DNA of 64,000 nt from SIG622 sp045604705 (GTDB lineage: Bacteria > Bacillota > Clostridia > Oscillospirales > CAG-382), in NCBI GenBank assembly GCA_045604705.1, contig JAZUOO010000013.1:13893-77892 (forward strand). The letters run 5' to 3'. How positions within the stretch are numbered: position 1 is the stretch's first letter; every line of letters starts with the position of its first letter. The notes under the pieces are model-generated. The model saw only the letters and a list, made by a program, of their open reading frames with translations, was not told the DNA's origin and made no database searches. The position numbers and the translations under genes were made by a program. This document shows positions 17,479 to 25,884 of the stretch, piece after piece.

Positions 17479-19032
17479 ATGAAGAATACCAAGAAAAAAT
17501 CAAAAACCAGCCTGAAGTTTCGACTTTTTGCATACTTTTCGGTTTTTACCGCTATTCTTCTTTCCATTCTGTGGATATGTCAAACGCTTCTTCTTGATAC
17601 CATATACCGCCAGATAAAAACAGACTCGCTCAAGCACTGTACCAATGAAATAGCTTACGCAATAAAGGAAAAAAATTACGAGGAAAGCGTCGAAGAGCTT
17701 GCAAGAGCCTACGATGTAAATGTAAAGATAGTTGACGCAAACTACGAAATGCTGTATATCTACGCGGTCTCTCCTACAAACATAGTTACAAGAATCAGCG
17801 GAACGGATATTTTTATGCTCTGCGAGAGGGCAGAGGAAAACGGCGGAAGCTACACTCAGCCATTCCAGCAGTTTGTGAAAGAAACGCATGAAACTACCGA
17901 GGTTTTACCGCAGAACCCCGAGAACTCAAAAGGGGATAAGGAGAACGGAGAAACGGGAAAACGAGATTCGGATTTTGTAAGGGGGGAAGCCCCGGTATTT
18001 ACTAACTCCAATGTCCTTCTGAATCTTATTTCCGCAAGAAGTGCAGAGCTCAGAGACGGCAGCAGCTGTTACATTATTGTGGATTCTGTGATAACTCCGG
18101 TCAATGCAACGGTAAGGACTCTTGTTGTGATGCTGATGTATATTTCCATATTCACGGTTATATTTGCAACAGGTCTTGCATTTATAATTGCCAAGAGGAT
18201 CTCAAACCCGATAGTAAGCATGAACAAAAACGCAAAACGACTTGCGAAGGGTGATTACAACGTGAGATTTGAAAGCTGTGGCTATGCAGAAATTGAGGAA
18301 CTCAATGAGACTATGAACTATGCCGCAAAGGAGCTTTCAAAAGCGGATGAGCTTAAAAACGAGCTCATAGCAAATGTATCACACGATCTGCGTACCCCCC
18401 TTACCATGATCATAGGGTACAGCGAGGTAATGAGGGACATCCCGGGAGAGAATTCGCCGGAAAATGTTCAGGTTATAATCGACGAAGCAACACGTCTTTC
18501 TTCGCTTGTAAACGATTTGCTTGATATATCGAGGCTTCAGGCGGGAATCTCCAAGGTGTCCAAGGAAGAATATAATATTACCGACAATGCAAGGAGCATA
18601 ATATCCCGCTTTGATAAGCTCAAGGAGAAAGAGGGCTACGACATAAACTTCGAGGATTGTGGTGATGTATACGTAAATGCCGATGAGAACAGAATCTCAC
18701 AGGTAATATACAACCTTATCATCAACGCAATAAACTACACCGGCGAGGATAAGCAGGTGACCGTCCGCGAAAAAAAGACCGATACCCATGTAAGAATAGA
18801 GGTAATCGATAAAGGCGAGGGAATCGCAAAGGAAGATTTGCCCTACATCTGGGACAGATATTACAGAGTTGACAAGACCCACAAACGTGCATACATGGGT
18901 ACGGGGCTGGGATTGTCGATAGTAAAGACGGTTCTTGAAAACCACGGCGCGGTATACGGTGTTGACAGTACACAGGGTGTAGGCAGTACTTTCTGGTTTG
19001 AGCTTAAAAGGGTCAAAGACAAAAAGGAATAA
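17479..19032 (+). CDS. Membrane sensor histidine kinase
   Basis: Partner of the preceding regulator, starting almost at its stop codon. A first membrane helix (about residues 13-32), an extracytoplasmic sensor of about 170 residues and a second helix (about 212-235) are followed by a HAMP domain (KRISNPIVSMNKNAKRLAKG), the phospho-accepting H-box NVSHDLRTPL, N-box NLIINAINYT, and G-boxes DKGEGIAKEDL and GTGLGLSIVK. The sensor domain contains a charged Glu/Lys-rich insert (PENSKGDKENGETGK) and no recognised ligand fold. Confidence 0.92.
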   Translation: MKNTKKKSKTSLKFRLFAYFSVFTAILLSILWICQTLLLDTIYRQIKTDSLKHCTNEIAYAIKEKNYEESVEELARAYDVNVKIVDANYEMLYIYAVSPTNIVTRISGTDIFMLCERAEENGGSYTQPFQQFVKETHETTEVLPQNPENSKGDKENGETGKRDSDFVRGEAPVFTNSNVLLNLISARSAELRDGSSCYIIVDSVITPVNATVRTLVVMLMYISIFTVIFATGLAFIIAKRISNPIVSMNKNAKRLAKGDYNVRFESCGYAEIEELNETMNYAAKELSKADELKNELIANVSHDLRTPLTMIIGYSEVMRDIPGENSPENVQVIIDEATRLSSLVNDLLDISRLQAGISKVSKEEYNITDNARSIISRFDKLKEKEGYDINFEDCGDVYVNADENRISQVIYNLIINAINYTGEDKQVTVREKKTDTHVRIEVIDKGEGIAKEDLPYIWDRYYRVDKTHKRAYMGTGLGLSIVKTVLENHGAVYGVDSTQGVGSTFWFELKRVKDKKE

Positions 19033-19039
19033 AAAATTT

Positions 19040-19078
19040 GGCTGTACTCAGAAATTTGGGTACAGCCATTACTCTTTT
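19040..19078 (+). terminator. Terminator after the two-component system
   Basis: GGCTGTAC pairs with GTACAGCC over a 12-base loop, then ATTACTCTTTT. It lies between convergent genes and may act in both directions, as an A-run is on the other side. Confidence 0.75.
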
Positions 19079-19090
19079 GTATATCAAATG

Positions 19091-19624
19091 TTATTTGCAG
19101 AACTTATCAATATAAGCGTCAAGGCACTTGCGGATGATAGCGTTTGCTTCCTCTCTGCCCATAACATCATTTACAACGGTGTCCTTGTGTTCAAGGTTCT
19201 TGTATACGGTGAAGAAGTGCTTCATTTCATCGAAAACGTGCTTTGGGACCTCGCTAATGTCGTTGTAATCATTGTAGCTTGGATCTTCAAAGGGGATAGC
19301 GATTATTTTTTCGTCAAGCTTCCCACCGTCAAGCATGGTTATAACACCTATCGGATAGCAGTGTACAAGACTTAGCGGAACAATGTTCTCACTGCAGAGG
19401 ATAAGCACATCAAGAGGGTCACCGTCGTCCGCATAAGTTCTCGGAATAAAACCGTAGTTTGCGGGATAGTGAGTGGATGTGTAAAGTATCCTGTCAAGAA
19501 TGATAGAGCCTGTTTCCTTATCCAGCTCATATTTGTTCTTTGATCCCTTTTCTATTTCAACGACTGCGATAAATTCATCTTCTTTTATTCTTGCGGGGCT
19601 TATGTTGTGCCATATGTTTCCCAT
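19091..19624 (-). CDS. ppa: Inorganic pyrophosphatase, family I
   Basis: Soluble enzyme that hydrolyses pyrophosphate and so pulls biosynthetic reactions forward. The signature DDGDPLDVL holds the metal-binding aspartates; EIEKGSKNKYELD and HYPANYGFIPRTY complete the active site. The 177-residue length matches bacterial family I enzymes rather than the two-domain family II enzymes common in Bacilli. Confidence 0.95.
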   Translation of the reverse strand: MGNIWHNISPARIKEDEFIAVVEIEKGSKNKYELDKETGSIILDRILYTSTHYPANYGFIPRTYADDGDPLDVLILCSENIVPLSLVHCYPIGVITMLDGGKLDEKIIAIPFEDPSYNDYNDISEVPKHVFDEMKHFFTVYKNLEHKDTVVNDVMGREEANAIIRKCLDAYIDKFCK

Positions 19625-19655
19625 TATTTCAACTTCCTTTCAGGACTTTTTCTTT

Positions 19656-19684
19656 ATTATACCACTTCTATTATTAAAATTCAA
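19656..19684 (-). promoter_or_regulatory. Promoter of ppa
   Basis: TTGAAT and TATAAT on the minus strand are separated by 17 bases, about 35 bases before the ppa start codon. Confidence 0.65.
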
Positions 19685-19694
19685 GCATATTTTG

Positions 19695-20243
19695 TCAATT
19701 TAGCGTCCGATTAATACCAACAACTCTTTTCAGCTTCAAATAAACTGTATAAGCAATAAAAAGCTTTACCATATCAGGCAAAACAAACGGAAGTGCACAA
19801 GCATAAAATGCCGTCGATACGTTTATGCCGTCACCCACATATAAAATAAAATACCACGCTGTACCGCAAAAGCAATATATAATCATTGAAAGAACACAGC
19901 CGATGACTTTTACGGTATCTCCATTACCGAAAATCGTACAGAATACCAAAAACACGGCAGACGCAATGAGAAATCCGATAAGGAAACCTCCGCTTGCACC
20001 GAAAAGTACGCCGAATCCCGAACCGAAAGCCGAAAAAACGGGAAGTCCGATGATACCCAAAATAAGATAAAGCCCGACACATACAAGAGTTTTTCTACCT
20101 CCGAAGAGCAAAAGACTCAGAAAAAGTGCAAAGGTTTGAAGCGTAAAAGGAACTGCAAAGGGAATGGTTATCCATGCACAGATAACCATAAGTGCCGTCA
20201 TGAGCGAGAGAACACAAAGGTTTTTAAGATTTGCTTTCATCAT
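19695..20243 (-). CDS. bioY: Biotin transporter substrate-binding subunit BioY
   Basis: Six-helix membrane S-component of the ECF-type biotin importer. The sequence shows alternating hydrophobic helices with the GRKTLVCVGLYLILGIIGLP segment and AFGSGFGVLFGASGGFLIGF, typical of BioY. Two adjacent ATG codons at 20243 and 20240 give about 182 residues; the longer frame to 20309 would read through the operator and is rejected. No ECF ATPases are nearby, so it probably uses a shared energising module encoded elsewhere. It diverges from birA, with BirA operators between them. Confidence 0.94.
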   Translation of the reverse strand: MMKANLKNLCVLSLMTALMVICAWITIPFAVPFTLQTFALFLSLLLFGGRKTLVCVGLYLILGIIGLPVFSAFGSGFGVLFGASGGFLIGFLIASAVFLVFCTIFGNGDTVKVIGCVLSMIIYCFCGTAWYFILYVGDGINVSTAFYACALPFVLPDMVKLFIAYTVYLKLKRVVGINRTLN

Positions 20244-20250
20244 ACCTGAT

Positions 20251-20282
20251 ATTGTAAATACAATTTTAATTATGTTTACAAT
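20251..20282. promoter_or_regulatory. BirA operator 1 (bioY side)
   Basis: Inverted repeat ATTGTAAATA - 12 bases - TGTTTACAAT. This matches the long-spaced TTGTAAAC/GTTTACAA palindrome known for BirA-type repressors in Firmicutes. It lies over the expected transcription start of bioY. Confidence 0.8.
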
Positions 20283-20309
20283 TATATCATTACACCACGG
20301 AATTGTCAA
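20281..20309 (-). promoter_or_regulatory. Promoter of bioY
   Basis: TTGACA and TATAAT on the minus strand with a 17-base spacer. The -35 box lies within operator 2 and the -10 box touches operator 1, so bound BirA would block it. Confidence 0.8.
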
Positions 20310-20332
20310 TATGAAAAATAATAGTTTACAAT
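20302..20332. promoter_or_regulatory. BirA operator 2 (birA side), weaker
   Basis: ATTGTCAATA - 11 bases - AGTTTACAAT, a degenerate version of operator 1. It covers the -35 boxes of both divergent promoters. Confidence 0.6.
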
Positions 20333-20353
20333 TACAAAAATATATGTTATAAT
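20325..20353 (+). promoter_or_regulatory. Promoter of birA
   Basis: TTTACA and TATAAT with a 17-base spacer, the -35 box lying inside operator 2. This implies that BirA controls its own gene. Confidence 0.75.
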
Positions 20354-20380
20354 AAAGAAGAAATAAAAAAGAGGTGCATC

Positions 20381-21379
20381 ATGTCAACAACAAAGGATAA
20401 GGTACTTGCCAGACTTTTAAAAAACGGTGATTATGTTTCCGGCGAAGAGATAAGCCGCGAGCTTGGTATTAGCAGAGCAGCCGTTAATACCGCCGTTAAG
20501 GCACTCAGAGCCGACGGATATGTAACGGAGTCCTCAACCAACAAGGGCTACAAGATCATAAAAATTTCGGATAAGCTTTCGGTAGGCAAGATATTGGCAA
20601 GCCTGAATACTGAAAGAGACGCAGACGTAATATTTCTCGAATCGGTTGATTCCACAAATAATTATCTTAAAGCATTATCCTTACAGGGTAAAGCGAAATA
20701 CGGTGACTGTGTTATCGCAAATGAGCAGACGTGCGGCAAAGGGAGACTTGGCAGAAGCTTTTCCTCTGTTGCGAACAAAGGCATATATTTCTCCTACCTC
20801 GTAAACCCCAAAGGACAGATTCCCACAACACTGTCACAAATAACTGCGTGGGTCTCTGTTGCCGTAAGGGATGCAATATACGAATTCTGCGGAATTAAAG
20901 CAGAAATAAAATGGGTAAACGACCTTGTTGTCGGAACCAAAAAGCTTTGCGGAATTCTCACTGAAATGTCGGTGGTTGGCGAAAGCGGAGAAGCGGAAAA
21001 TGTGGTTGTAGGCATCGGTATAAACGTAAATCACACAGCAGAGGATTTCCCGGAGGAAATAAGGGAGATTGCTACATCATTAAGATTTGAAACCGGAAAG
21101 GAACAAAACAGAGCGAAACTGTGTGCACTTCTTACGGAAAAGCTTGATAAGCTGGTTAAGGATTTTCCGAGAGACAAGGAATATTACCTTTCGGAATACA
21201 GAAAAAGCTGTGCAATTCTCGGCAAAAAAATACGTATAATCAAAAACGGAGAGGAACGCACAGGGACCGCAGTTGACATAGATGACAATTTCGGTCTTGA
21301 GGTGGAATTTGATGACGGAAAAAAGGGAACTGTTACCGGGGGCGAGGTCAGTGTAAGGGGATTTTACGGATATATCTAA
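20381..21379 (+). CDS. birA: Bifunctional biotin-protein ligase and biotin operon repressor BirA
   Basis: Makes biotinyl-AMP, transfers biotin to carrier domains and represses biotin genes when biotin is plentiful. An N-terminal winged helix (about residues 1-60, with GEEISRELGISRAAVNTAVK) gives the repressor function. The catalytic domain has the biotinyl-AMP loop CGKGRLGRSF, KWVNDLVVGTKKLCGIL and a GIGINVN segment, and the C-terminal SH3-like domain ends the protein. AAGAGGTGCATC precedes the ATG. Paired with divergent bioY and BirA operators. Confidence 0.95.
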   Translation: MSTTKDKVLARLLKNGDYVSGEEISRELGISRAAVNTAVKALRADGYVTESSTNKGYKIIKISDKLSVGKILASLNTERDADVIFLESVDSTNNYLKALSLQGKAKYGDCVIANEQTCGKGRLGRSFSSVANKGIYFSYLVNPKGQIPTTLSQITAWVSVAVRDAIYEFCGIKAEIKWVNDLVVGTKKLCGILTEMSVVGESGEAENVVVGIGINVNHTAEDFPEEIREIATSLRFETGKEQNRAKLCALLTEKLDKLVKDFPRDKEYYLSEYRKSCAILGKKIRIIKNGEERTGTAVDIDDNFGLEVEFDDGKKGTVTGGEVSVRGFYGYI

Positions 21380-21540
21380 GATTTTATGTTACGGTTAGTT
21401 TTGACATATGTTTTAACTAATAGAATTTGTGGAGGAAAAAGAGTACCCTTGTGAGAACAAGTGGTTCATGATATTCTTTCCGGAATTTACTTTATTCTAA
21501 ATTGTTGTGTATATAAGACTATAGAGTATCAAGAATAAAT
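21380..21540. other. Non-coding spacer after birA
   Basis: AT-rich, no convincing gene. A TTGACA at about 21402 and the perfect hairpin that follows at 21541 leave room for a small untranslated RNA, but the -10 spacing is poor. Confidence 0.35.
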
Positions 21541-21573
21541 AAAGACGTATCGTAAATGCGATACGTCTTTCTC
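21541..21573 (+). terminator. Perfect hairpin, probable terminator
   Basis: A 12-base stem, AAAGACGTATCG with CGATACGTCTTT, closes a six-base loop. The T-run is short (CTTTCTC), so it may act both as terminator and as RNA stabiliser for birA transcripts. Confidence 0.65.
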
Positions 21574-21665
21574 AATATCAAACACTATAAATTCGCGAGT
21601 TTATCCGCTTGCGTTTATGGCGCATAAACGGGACAACATCGTGGGCACCAAAGTTTTAATTATTA

Positions 21666-21706
21666 CAAAAACAGGTACTCGAAAGTGCCTGCTCGGGCGT
21701 CCGAGC
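21666..21706 (-). terminator. Terminator after uxaC
   Basis: On the minus strand a GCTCGG/CCGAGC hairpin directly after the stop codon is followed by CAGGCAC/GTACCTG with one mismatch and then TTTTTGT. The second hairpin looks like the functional terminator of the five-gene operon. Confidence 0.7.
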
Positions 21707-23116
21707 TTAGAATCCAAAGTAATTCTTTGTGTTGAAGTAGCTTATATCCGCAACTATTTTACCTGCTTCTTCAAGATCGTACGGATACTCACCGTTTTCA
21801 ATGAGATTGCCGATATAATCACAGAGGATTCTTCTGAAGTAGTCGTGCCTCGTGTAGGAAAGGAATGAACGTGAGTCGGTGAGCATACCTATGAAGTTTC
21901 CGAGAACGCCTGTTGCCGCAAAGGACTTGAGCTGATCACGCATACCCTCAAGATGGTCGTTGAACCACCATGCGGAACCGTGCTGAATCTTGCTCTTTAT
22001 ACCCTCCTTGTTTTCCTGGAAGCATCCGCACATGGTGTCGATAGCGGCATTTTCAACAGGGTTCAGGGAGTAGAATATCATCTTGGGAAGGCTGTCTGCC
22101 TCTTCAAGAGCACCCAGGAACAAAAGTCCGTTTCTGATGCAGTCGTATGCACCGATGGAGTCGTAGCCTCTGTCGGGTCCTGTCTTTTTGAAGTTTACGG
22201 TGCTGTTGTTTCTTGTTGTACCGTAATGCATTTGCATAATCCAGCCGCGTTCTTTAAATTCCTTTGCAAAGAAGAAGAGAAGGAATGTCTTGTATGCGTC
22301 TGCTTCTTCCTGTGTAACTGCTTCGCCTGCGAGAGCTTTTTTGAGGATAACATCAGCTTCAGCTTCGGTACAGGGGCTGTATACGAGATAATCAAGACCG
22401 TGGTCGGATGTAAGACAACCCATCCTTGCAAAGAAGTCGAGTCTTGCTTTGTAAACTTCAAGGAGCTTTGCAATGCTGTCGATAGTTGTATTTTCGGAAG
22501 CTCCGAGCACTTTAAGATAGTCGGTGAAGCCCGCTTTATCAATGTTTACACCCTTGTCGGGTCTGAATGCGGGGAGTACCTTTGTTTTAAATTCCTTATC
22601 CTTTGCGATTTCTACGTGCCATTCAAGTGTGTCTGCGGGGTCGTCCGTTGTGCAGATTGTATCAACATTGGACGCTTTGATGATGTTCTTTACCGACATT
22701 TCGGGAGTTTTCATCATGCTGTCGCACTTTTCGTAGATTTCACGGCAGGTCTTGGGAGTGAGTGGAGTTGTGATTCCGAAGTACTTTTTGAGTTCAAGGT
22801 GAGTCCAGTGGTAAAGAGGATTGCCGATGAGCTTAGGCATAGATGCCGCCCATGCCTCAAACTTTTCATAATCGGAGCTTTCCTTACCTGTAATCTTTTC
22901 TTCCGGATACCCACAGGCACGGATAGCTCTCCATTTGTAGTGGTCGCCGCCGAGCCATGCCTCTGTGATGCCGGAGAATACCTTATCCTCGGCGATTTCT
23001 CTGGGGTTGATGTGACAGTGATAGTCGATAATGGGCTGATTCTTTGCAAAATTTTCATAAAGATATACAGCCGTTTCAGTTGAGAGAATAAAATCCTCAT
23101 CCATAAATTTTCTCAT
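21707..23116 (-). CDS. uxaC: Glucuronate isomerase
   Basis: Amidohydrolase-fold isomerase that converts D-glucuronate to D-fructuronate, or galacturonate to tagaturonate, at the entry of hexuronate catabolism. The N-terminal metal-site IDYHCHINPREIAED and the C-terminal LTDSRSFLSYTRHDYFRRIL are characteristic, and the 469-residue length is standard. It begins 21 bases after apbE, so it is read as the last gene of that operon. No uxuA, uxuB, kdgK or kdgA is adjacent, so the rest of the pathway must be elsewhere. Confidence 0.95.
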   Translation of the reverse strand: MRKFMDEDFILSTETAVYLYENFAKNQPIIDYHCHINPREIAEDKVFSGITEAWLGGDHYKWRAIRACGYPEEKITGKESSDYEKFEAWAASMPKLIGNPLYHWTHLELKKYFGITTPLTPKTCREIYEKCDSMMKTPEMSVKNIIKASNVDTICTTDDPADTLEWHVEIAKDKEFKTKVLPAFRPDKGVNIDKAGFTDYLKVLGASENTTIDSIAKLLEVYKARLDFFARMGCLTSDHGLDYLVYSPCTEAEADVILKKALAGEAVTQEEADAYKTFLLFFFAKEFKERGWIMQMHYGTTRNNSTVNFKKTGPDRGYDSIGAYDCIRNGLLFLGALEEADSLPKMIFYSLNPVENAAIDTMCGCFQENKEGIKSKIQHGSAWWFNDHLEGMRDQLKSFAATGVLGNFIGMLTDSRSFLSYTRHDYFRRILCDYIGNLIENGEYPYDLEEAGKIVADISYFNTKNYFGF

Positions 23117-23137
23117 GGTCTTATTCCTTTCATTATT

Positions 23138-24175
23138 TTATGTTCTTTTTAAATTATCTATATTGTAAACAAGTTTTTTTCCACCTGTGTAATCTGCATT
23201 TTCGTTAAAGCTGAACTTATCCGAAAGTCCGTCTGTAACTGTAACGACACCATCCTTCAGAATAAATATTGCTTCAAATTCGTAAATGCCACTGCGGTAA
23301 AAGTCAAGTGCCTTATCCTTTCCCATGACAAAAAGTGCCGTGGAAAGACCGTCCGAAACAGCACCGTCCTTTGAGATAACTGCGGTACTCTCAATATCGC
23401 TTTCGGCGGGATAGCCTGTTTTCGAGTCGAAAATGTGATGGTATCTCTTTCCGCTTTGCATAAAGCTTCGCTCGTATGCTCCGGAAACAGCTATATAGCA
23501 ATCGGTGACATTAATACTTCCGATAATCTGCGATGTATCAAAGGGATTTTTTATTCCAATACTCCAATCGGTATCACTTTTTTTGGAGTGTCCCATGCAG
23601 GCAACACTTCCGCCAAAGGAAATTACTGCATTTTCAACGCCCTGTTCTTTGAGAAATTCAATGCAATTTTCGGCACTCTCGCCCTTTGCAATTCCGCCGA
23701 GGTCAAGTTTCAGTTCGGCGTTTGATTTGTTGGGAACATCATCCGAAAAAGTGATGTCTGAGGCATTGCAGTTACTCAGAGCTTTACGGATTTCATCCTC
23801 GCTCGGAACTTTCGGATTTACATTTTTTATGTTCCAAAGATCTGTGAGTGCTCCCAAAAAGGGTGAAAACGCACCGTCTGTATTTTGGTACATTTCAAAA
23901 GCTTTGATTGTTAGCTCCGCAGTATCTTCGGAAAGTACGGTTCCGTCCCCGGATAAATTGAATTCGTATATCCCGCTTCCCGCAAAGGTTCTTGAAAACT
24001 TTTTCTCATCATTATAGACTAGATTTTCAAGCTTGCGAAGAGTATCCTCATCAGTTCCCAGTGCGTCAACAGAAATGAAGGTATCCATTGCAAAAAAACT
24101 GTGACTTTGATATTCGTTTCCGCATGATACAAGCAGAAATGTCAGACAGATAAGCAGTAAAATGACTTTTTTCAT
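23138..24175 (-). CDS. apbE: FAD:protein FMN transferase (ApbE), lipoprotein
   Basis: Covalently attaches FMN to Thr/Ser of redox proteins outside the membrane. A signal peptide ending in the lipobox LLVSC at residues 14-18 predicts a membrane-anchored lipoprotein. Family segments are visible: FFAMDTFISVDALG, LDLGGIAKGESAEN for FAD binding, and RYHHIFDSKTGYPAES near the metal site. Its start overlaps the previous gene by 4 bases (ATGA), a sign of translational coupling. No obvious flavinylation target with a D-G-A-T-type site is encoded within the window. Confidence 0.94.
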   Translation of the reverse strand: MKKVILLLICLTFLLVSCGNEYQSHSFFAMDTFISVDALGTDEDTLRKLENLVYNDEKKFSRTFAGSGIYEFNLSGDGTVLSEDTAELTIKAFEMYQNTDGAFSPFLGALTDLWNIKNVNPKVPSEDEIRKALSNCNASDITFSDDVPNKSNAELKLDLGGIAKGESAENCIEFLKEQGVENAVISFGGSVACMGHSKKSDTDWSIGIKNPFDTSQIIGSINVTDCYIAVSGAYERSFMQSGKRYHHIFDSKTGYPAESDIESTAVISKDGAVSDGLSTALFVMGKDKALDFYRSGIYEFEAIFILKDGVVTVTDGLSDKFSFNENADYTGGKKLVYNIDNLKRT

Positions 24176-24681
24176 AATTCGATCCTTGCTTTAACAGGTG
24201 AGTAAATGCAGTTCATAAGGAAGCCGGTGAGTGCACCGGTAAGCACAGAGCACAGTCCCAGCGGCAGAAGAATTGAAAGGCAAGCAGTACTTTTTGTAAG
24301 TATACACGCCGCAACAACCTGACCTGTTGCATGAAAAACTGCTGAAATTCCCGAAACTCCTATAAAGGATATGACCTTGGATACCAACCCTTCTCCGATA
24401 AAAAGCGAAGCAAAAGCAAGCAGTGTTCCACAAAGCGAAATGAACATTGACGACACATTTCCAAAGGTTAAAAATACCGCGGTAATCTTTAAGATTCCCA
24501 CAAAAAACGCAGATTTTCTTCCTATTATGTAGTAAGCACACATCATGGCGAGATTTGCGAGCCCGAGCTTAAGACCCGGTATAGGAATAAATGCGGATAT
24601 GGGCACAAGGTTTTCAAGGGTGGAAAGAGCAATCGCGAAGGCTGCGAATATCGCGGTAAGGGTAAGCTTTTTAGTGTTCAT
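24172..24681 (-). CDS. Gx transporter family membrane protein (EetB/HepS-I-like)
   Basis: Hydrophobic protein of 169 residues with about five membrane helices and the family segment FIPIPGLKLGLANLAMM near the N-terminus. Such proteins are often labelled heptaprenyl diphosphate synthase component I, but related ones pair with NusG domain II proteins and ApbE, for example in extracellular electron transfer loci. The start at 24681 gives MNTKKLTL; the upstream extension overlaps the previous gene and lacks family similarity. Function is inferred from neighbours. Confidence 0.82.
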   Translation of the reverse strand: MNTKKLTLTAIFAAFAIALSTLENLVPISAFIPIPGLKLGLANLAMMCAYYIIGRKSAFFVGILKITAVFLTFGNVSSMFISLCGTLLAFASLFIGEGLVSKVISFIGVSGISAVFHATGQVVAACILTKSTACLSILLPLGLCSVLTGALTGFLMNCIYSPVKARIEL

Positions 24682-24691
24682 AATGCACCTC

Positions 24692-25063
24692 TCATCCCGC
24701 AACCGCATCGGTACTGTTATTATCTTCAATCGGTTCAATTACGATTCTGTTGGGAATACAGACCGAGCCTCCACCGCTTTTATCAACGCCGGGCATCCCC
24801 ATACAGATTTTATCCGCACAGTCGGATTCCGCAATAAATGCCCTACCGTCGCACACCTTTATATGTACGCCGTCAACATACAGTGAAGAACTATCCGATA
24901 AGTAATAAACGGCAATTTCCTTTCCGTCCTGCAGTACTCTCACTTTTTTGTTTTCACTATCGCCGTCAAAAAAAATTGCACATATGACCATCAGCGAAAT
25001 CACAAGAACTGCACAAACGAGCACATCACCGATATAATGTCTTAAAGTAAACTTTACGTTCAT
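24692..25063 (-). CDS. NusG domain II-containing membrane-anchored protein (EetA-like)
   Basis: A 123-residue protein with one N-terminal membrane helix (about 12-31) and an extracytoplasmic NusG domain II fold, recognisable from VDGVHIKVCDGRAFIAESDC and the terminal GGSVCIPNRIVIE. Four cysteines are conserved in the family and could bind a metal or form disulfides. It has no transcription role despite the domain name. It overlaps the MBL gene by 4 bases and is followed 10 bases later by the Gx transporter gene. Confidence 0.85.
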   Translation of the reverse strand: MNVKFTLRHYIGDVLVCAVLVISLMVICAIFFDGDSENKKVRVLQDGKEIAVYYLSDSSSLYVDGVHIKVCDGRAFIAESDCADKICMGMPGVDKSGGGSVCIPNRIVIEPIEDNNSTDAVAG

Positions 25064-25719
25064 TTTCCTAAAAATTCGGGGAAAAGATAATAATTGTGCT
25101 GTCTTTCCCTTGAAAGTGTGGTTTCGCCGCCGTGACCGGAATAAAGAGTATAATCACCCTCAATGTCACGTATTTTTGCAAGTGATTTCTTCATTTCAGC
25201 AATGCTTCCGCCGGGGAAATCTGTCCTGCCTATATTGCTTCCGAAAAGGGTGTCACCGGTAAATATAACGTCACCGCACATAAAGCAGGCACTCCCCGGA
25301 GTGTGTCCCGGTGTGGATATAACCTTTAATTCTTCACCGCCGACCTTTATCGTGTCACCATTCTCAACCGATGTAACCTTAATATCGTTATTAACCGTAT
25401 AGCTTTGTCCGATAAGCCCGGAAAGATTGAGACTCGGCTCATAAAGTGCCTGCAGGTCCCCCTTATGGATAACAACCTCGGCACCCGTAAGCGAAACAAG
25501 CTTATTCACTGCCATAATATGGTCAAAGTGGGCATGGGTAAGTATTATCTTTTCAATTGTAAGACCGTTGTTTTTCGCACGGTTAAATATTCTTTCAGCA
25601 TTATCGCCCGGGTCAATGACCGCACAAAAGTTACTGCACGCACTGTTGCAGCAGCCCTCGCCGACGGCGATATAGCAGTTTGCTTCGTGGTAGGTGGGGT
25701 AGAGGGGGATGACTCTCAT
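25060..25719 (-). CDS. MBL-fold metallo-hydrolase (glyoxalase II-like)
   Basis: Cytosolic dinuclear-metal hydrolase of 219 residues. The metal ligands are visible in order: THAHFDH, then GHTPGSACF, FTGDTLF with its bridging Asp, and SGHGGETTL. This set fits hydroxyacylglutathione hydrolase-like enzymes acting on thioesters, but the substrate cannot be read from sequence. It leads the operon with the NusG_II, Gx, ApbE and UxaC genes, and AAGGAG stands before the ATG. Confidence 0.9.
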   Translation of the reverse strand: MRVIPLYPTYHEANCYIAVGEGCCNSACSNFCAVIDPGDNAERIFNRAKNNGLTIEKIILTHAHFDHIMAVNKLVSLTGAEVVIHKGDLQALYEPSLNLSGLIGQSYTVNNDIKVTSVENGDTIKVGGEELKVISTPGHTPGSACFMCGDVIFTGDTLFGSNIGRTDFPGGSIAEMKKSLAKIRDIEGDYTLYSGHGGETTLSRERQHNYYLFPEFLGK

Positions 25720-25884
25720 ATTGACTCCTTTTTAAAAAATGCGGAATAAAGACCGAAGGTCTTCTGAATGCGGAGTGCGGAATGATTTAAGTGAAAAATG
25801 AATAGTGAAGATGACTGCAAGCAGCCAAGTGAATGGTTGAGGTTGGAAGCTTCGCTTCCTTCATTTTGTTGAAATTATATTGTG

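Noticed and set aside
21953..23083. 376-codon plus-strand open frame opposite uxaC
   Set aside because: It is antisense to a well-supported gene, has no recognisable protein features and reflects codon bias of uxaC.
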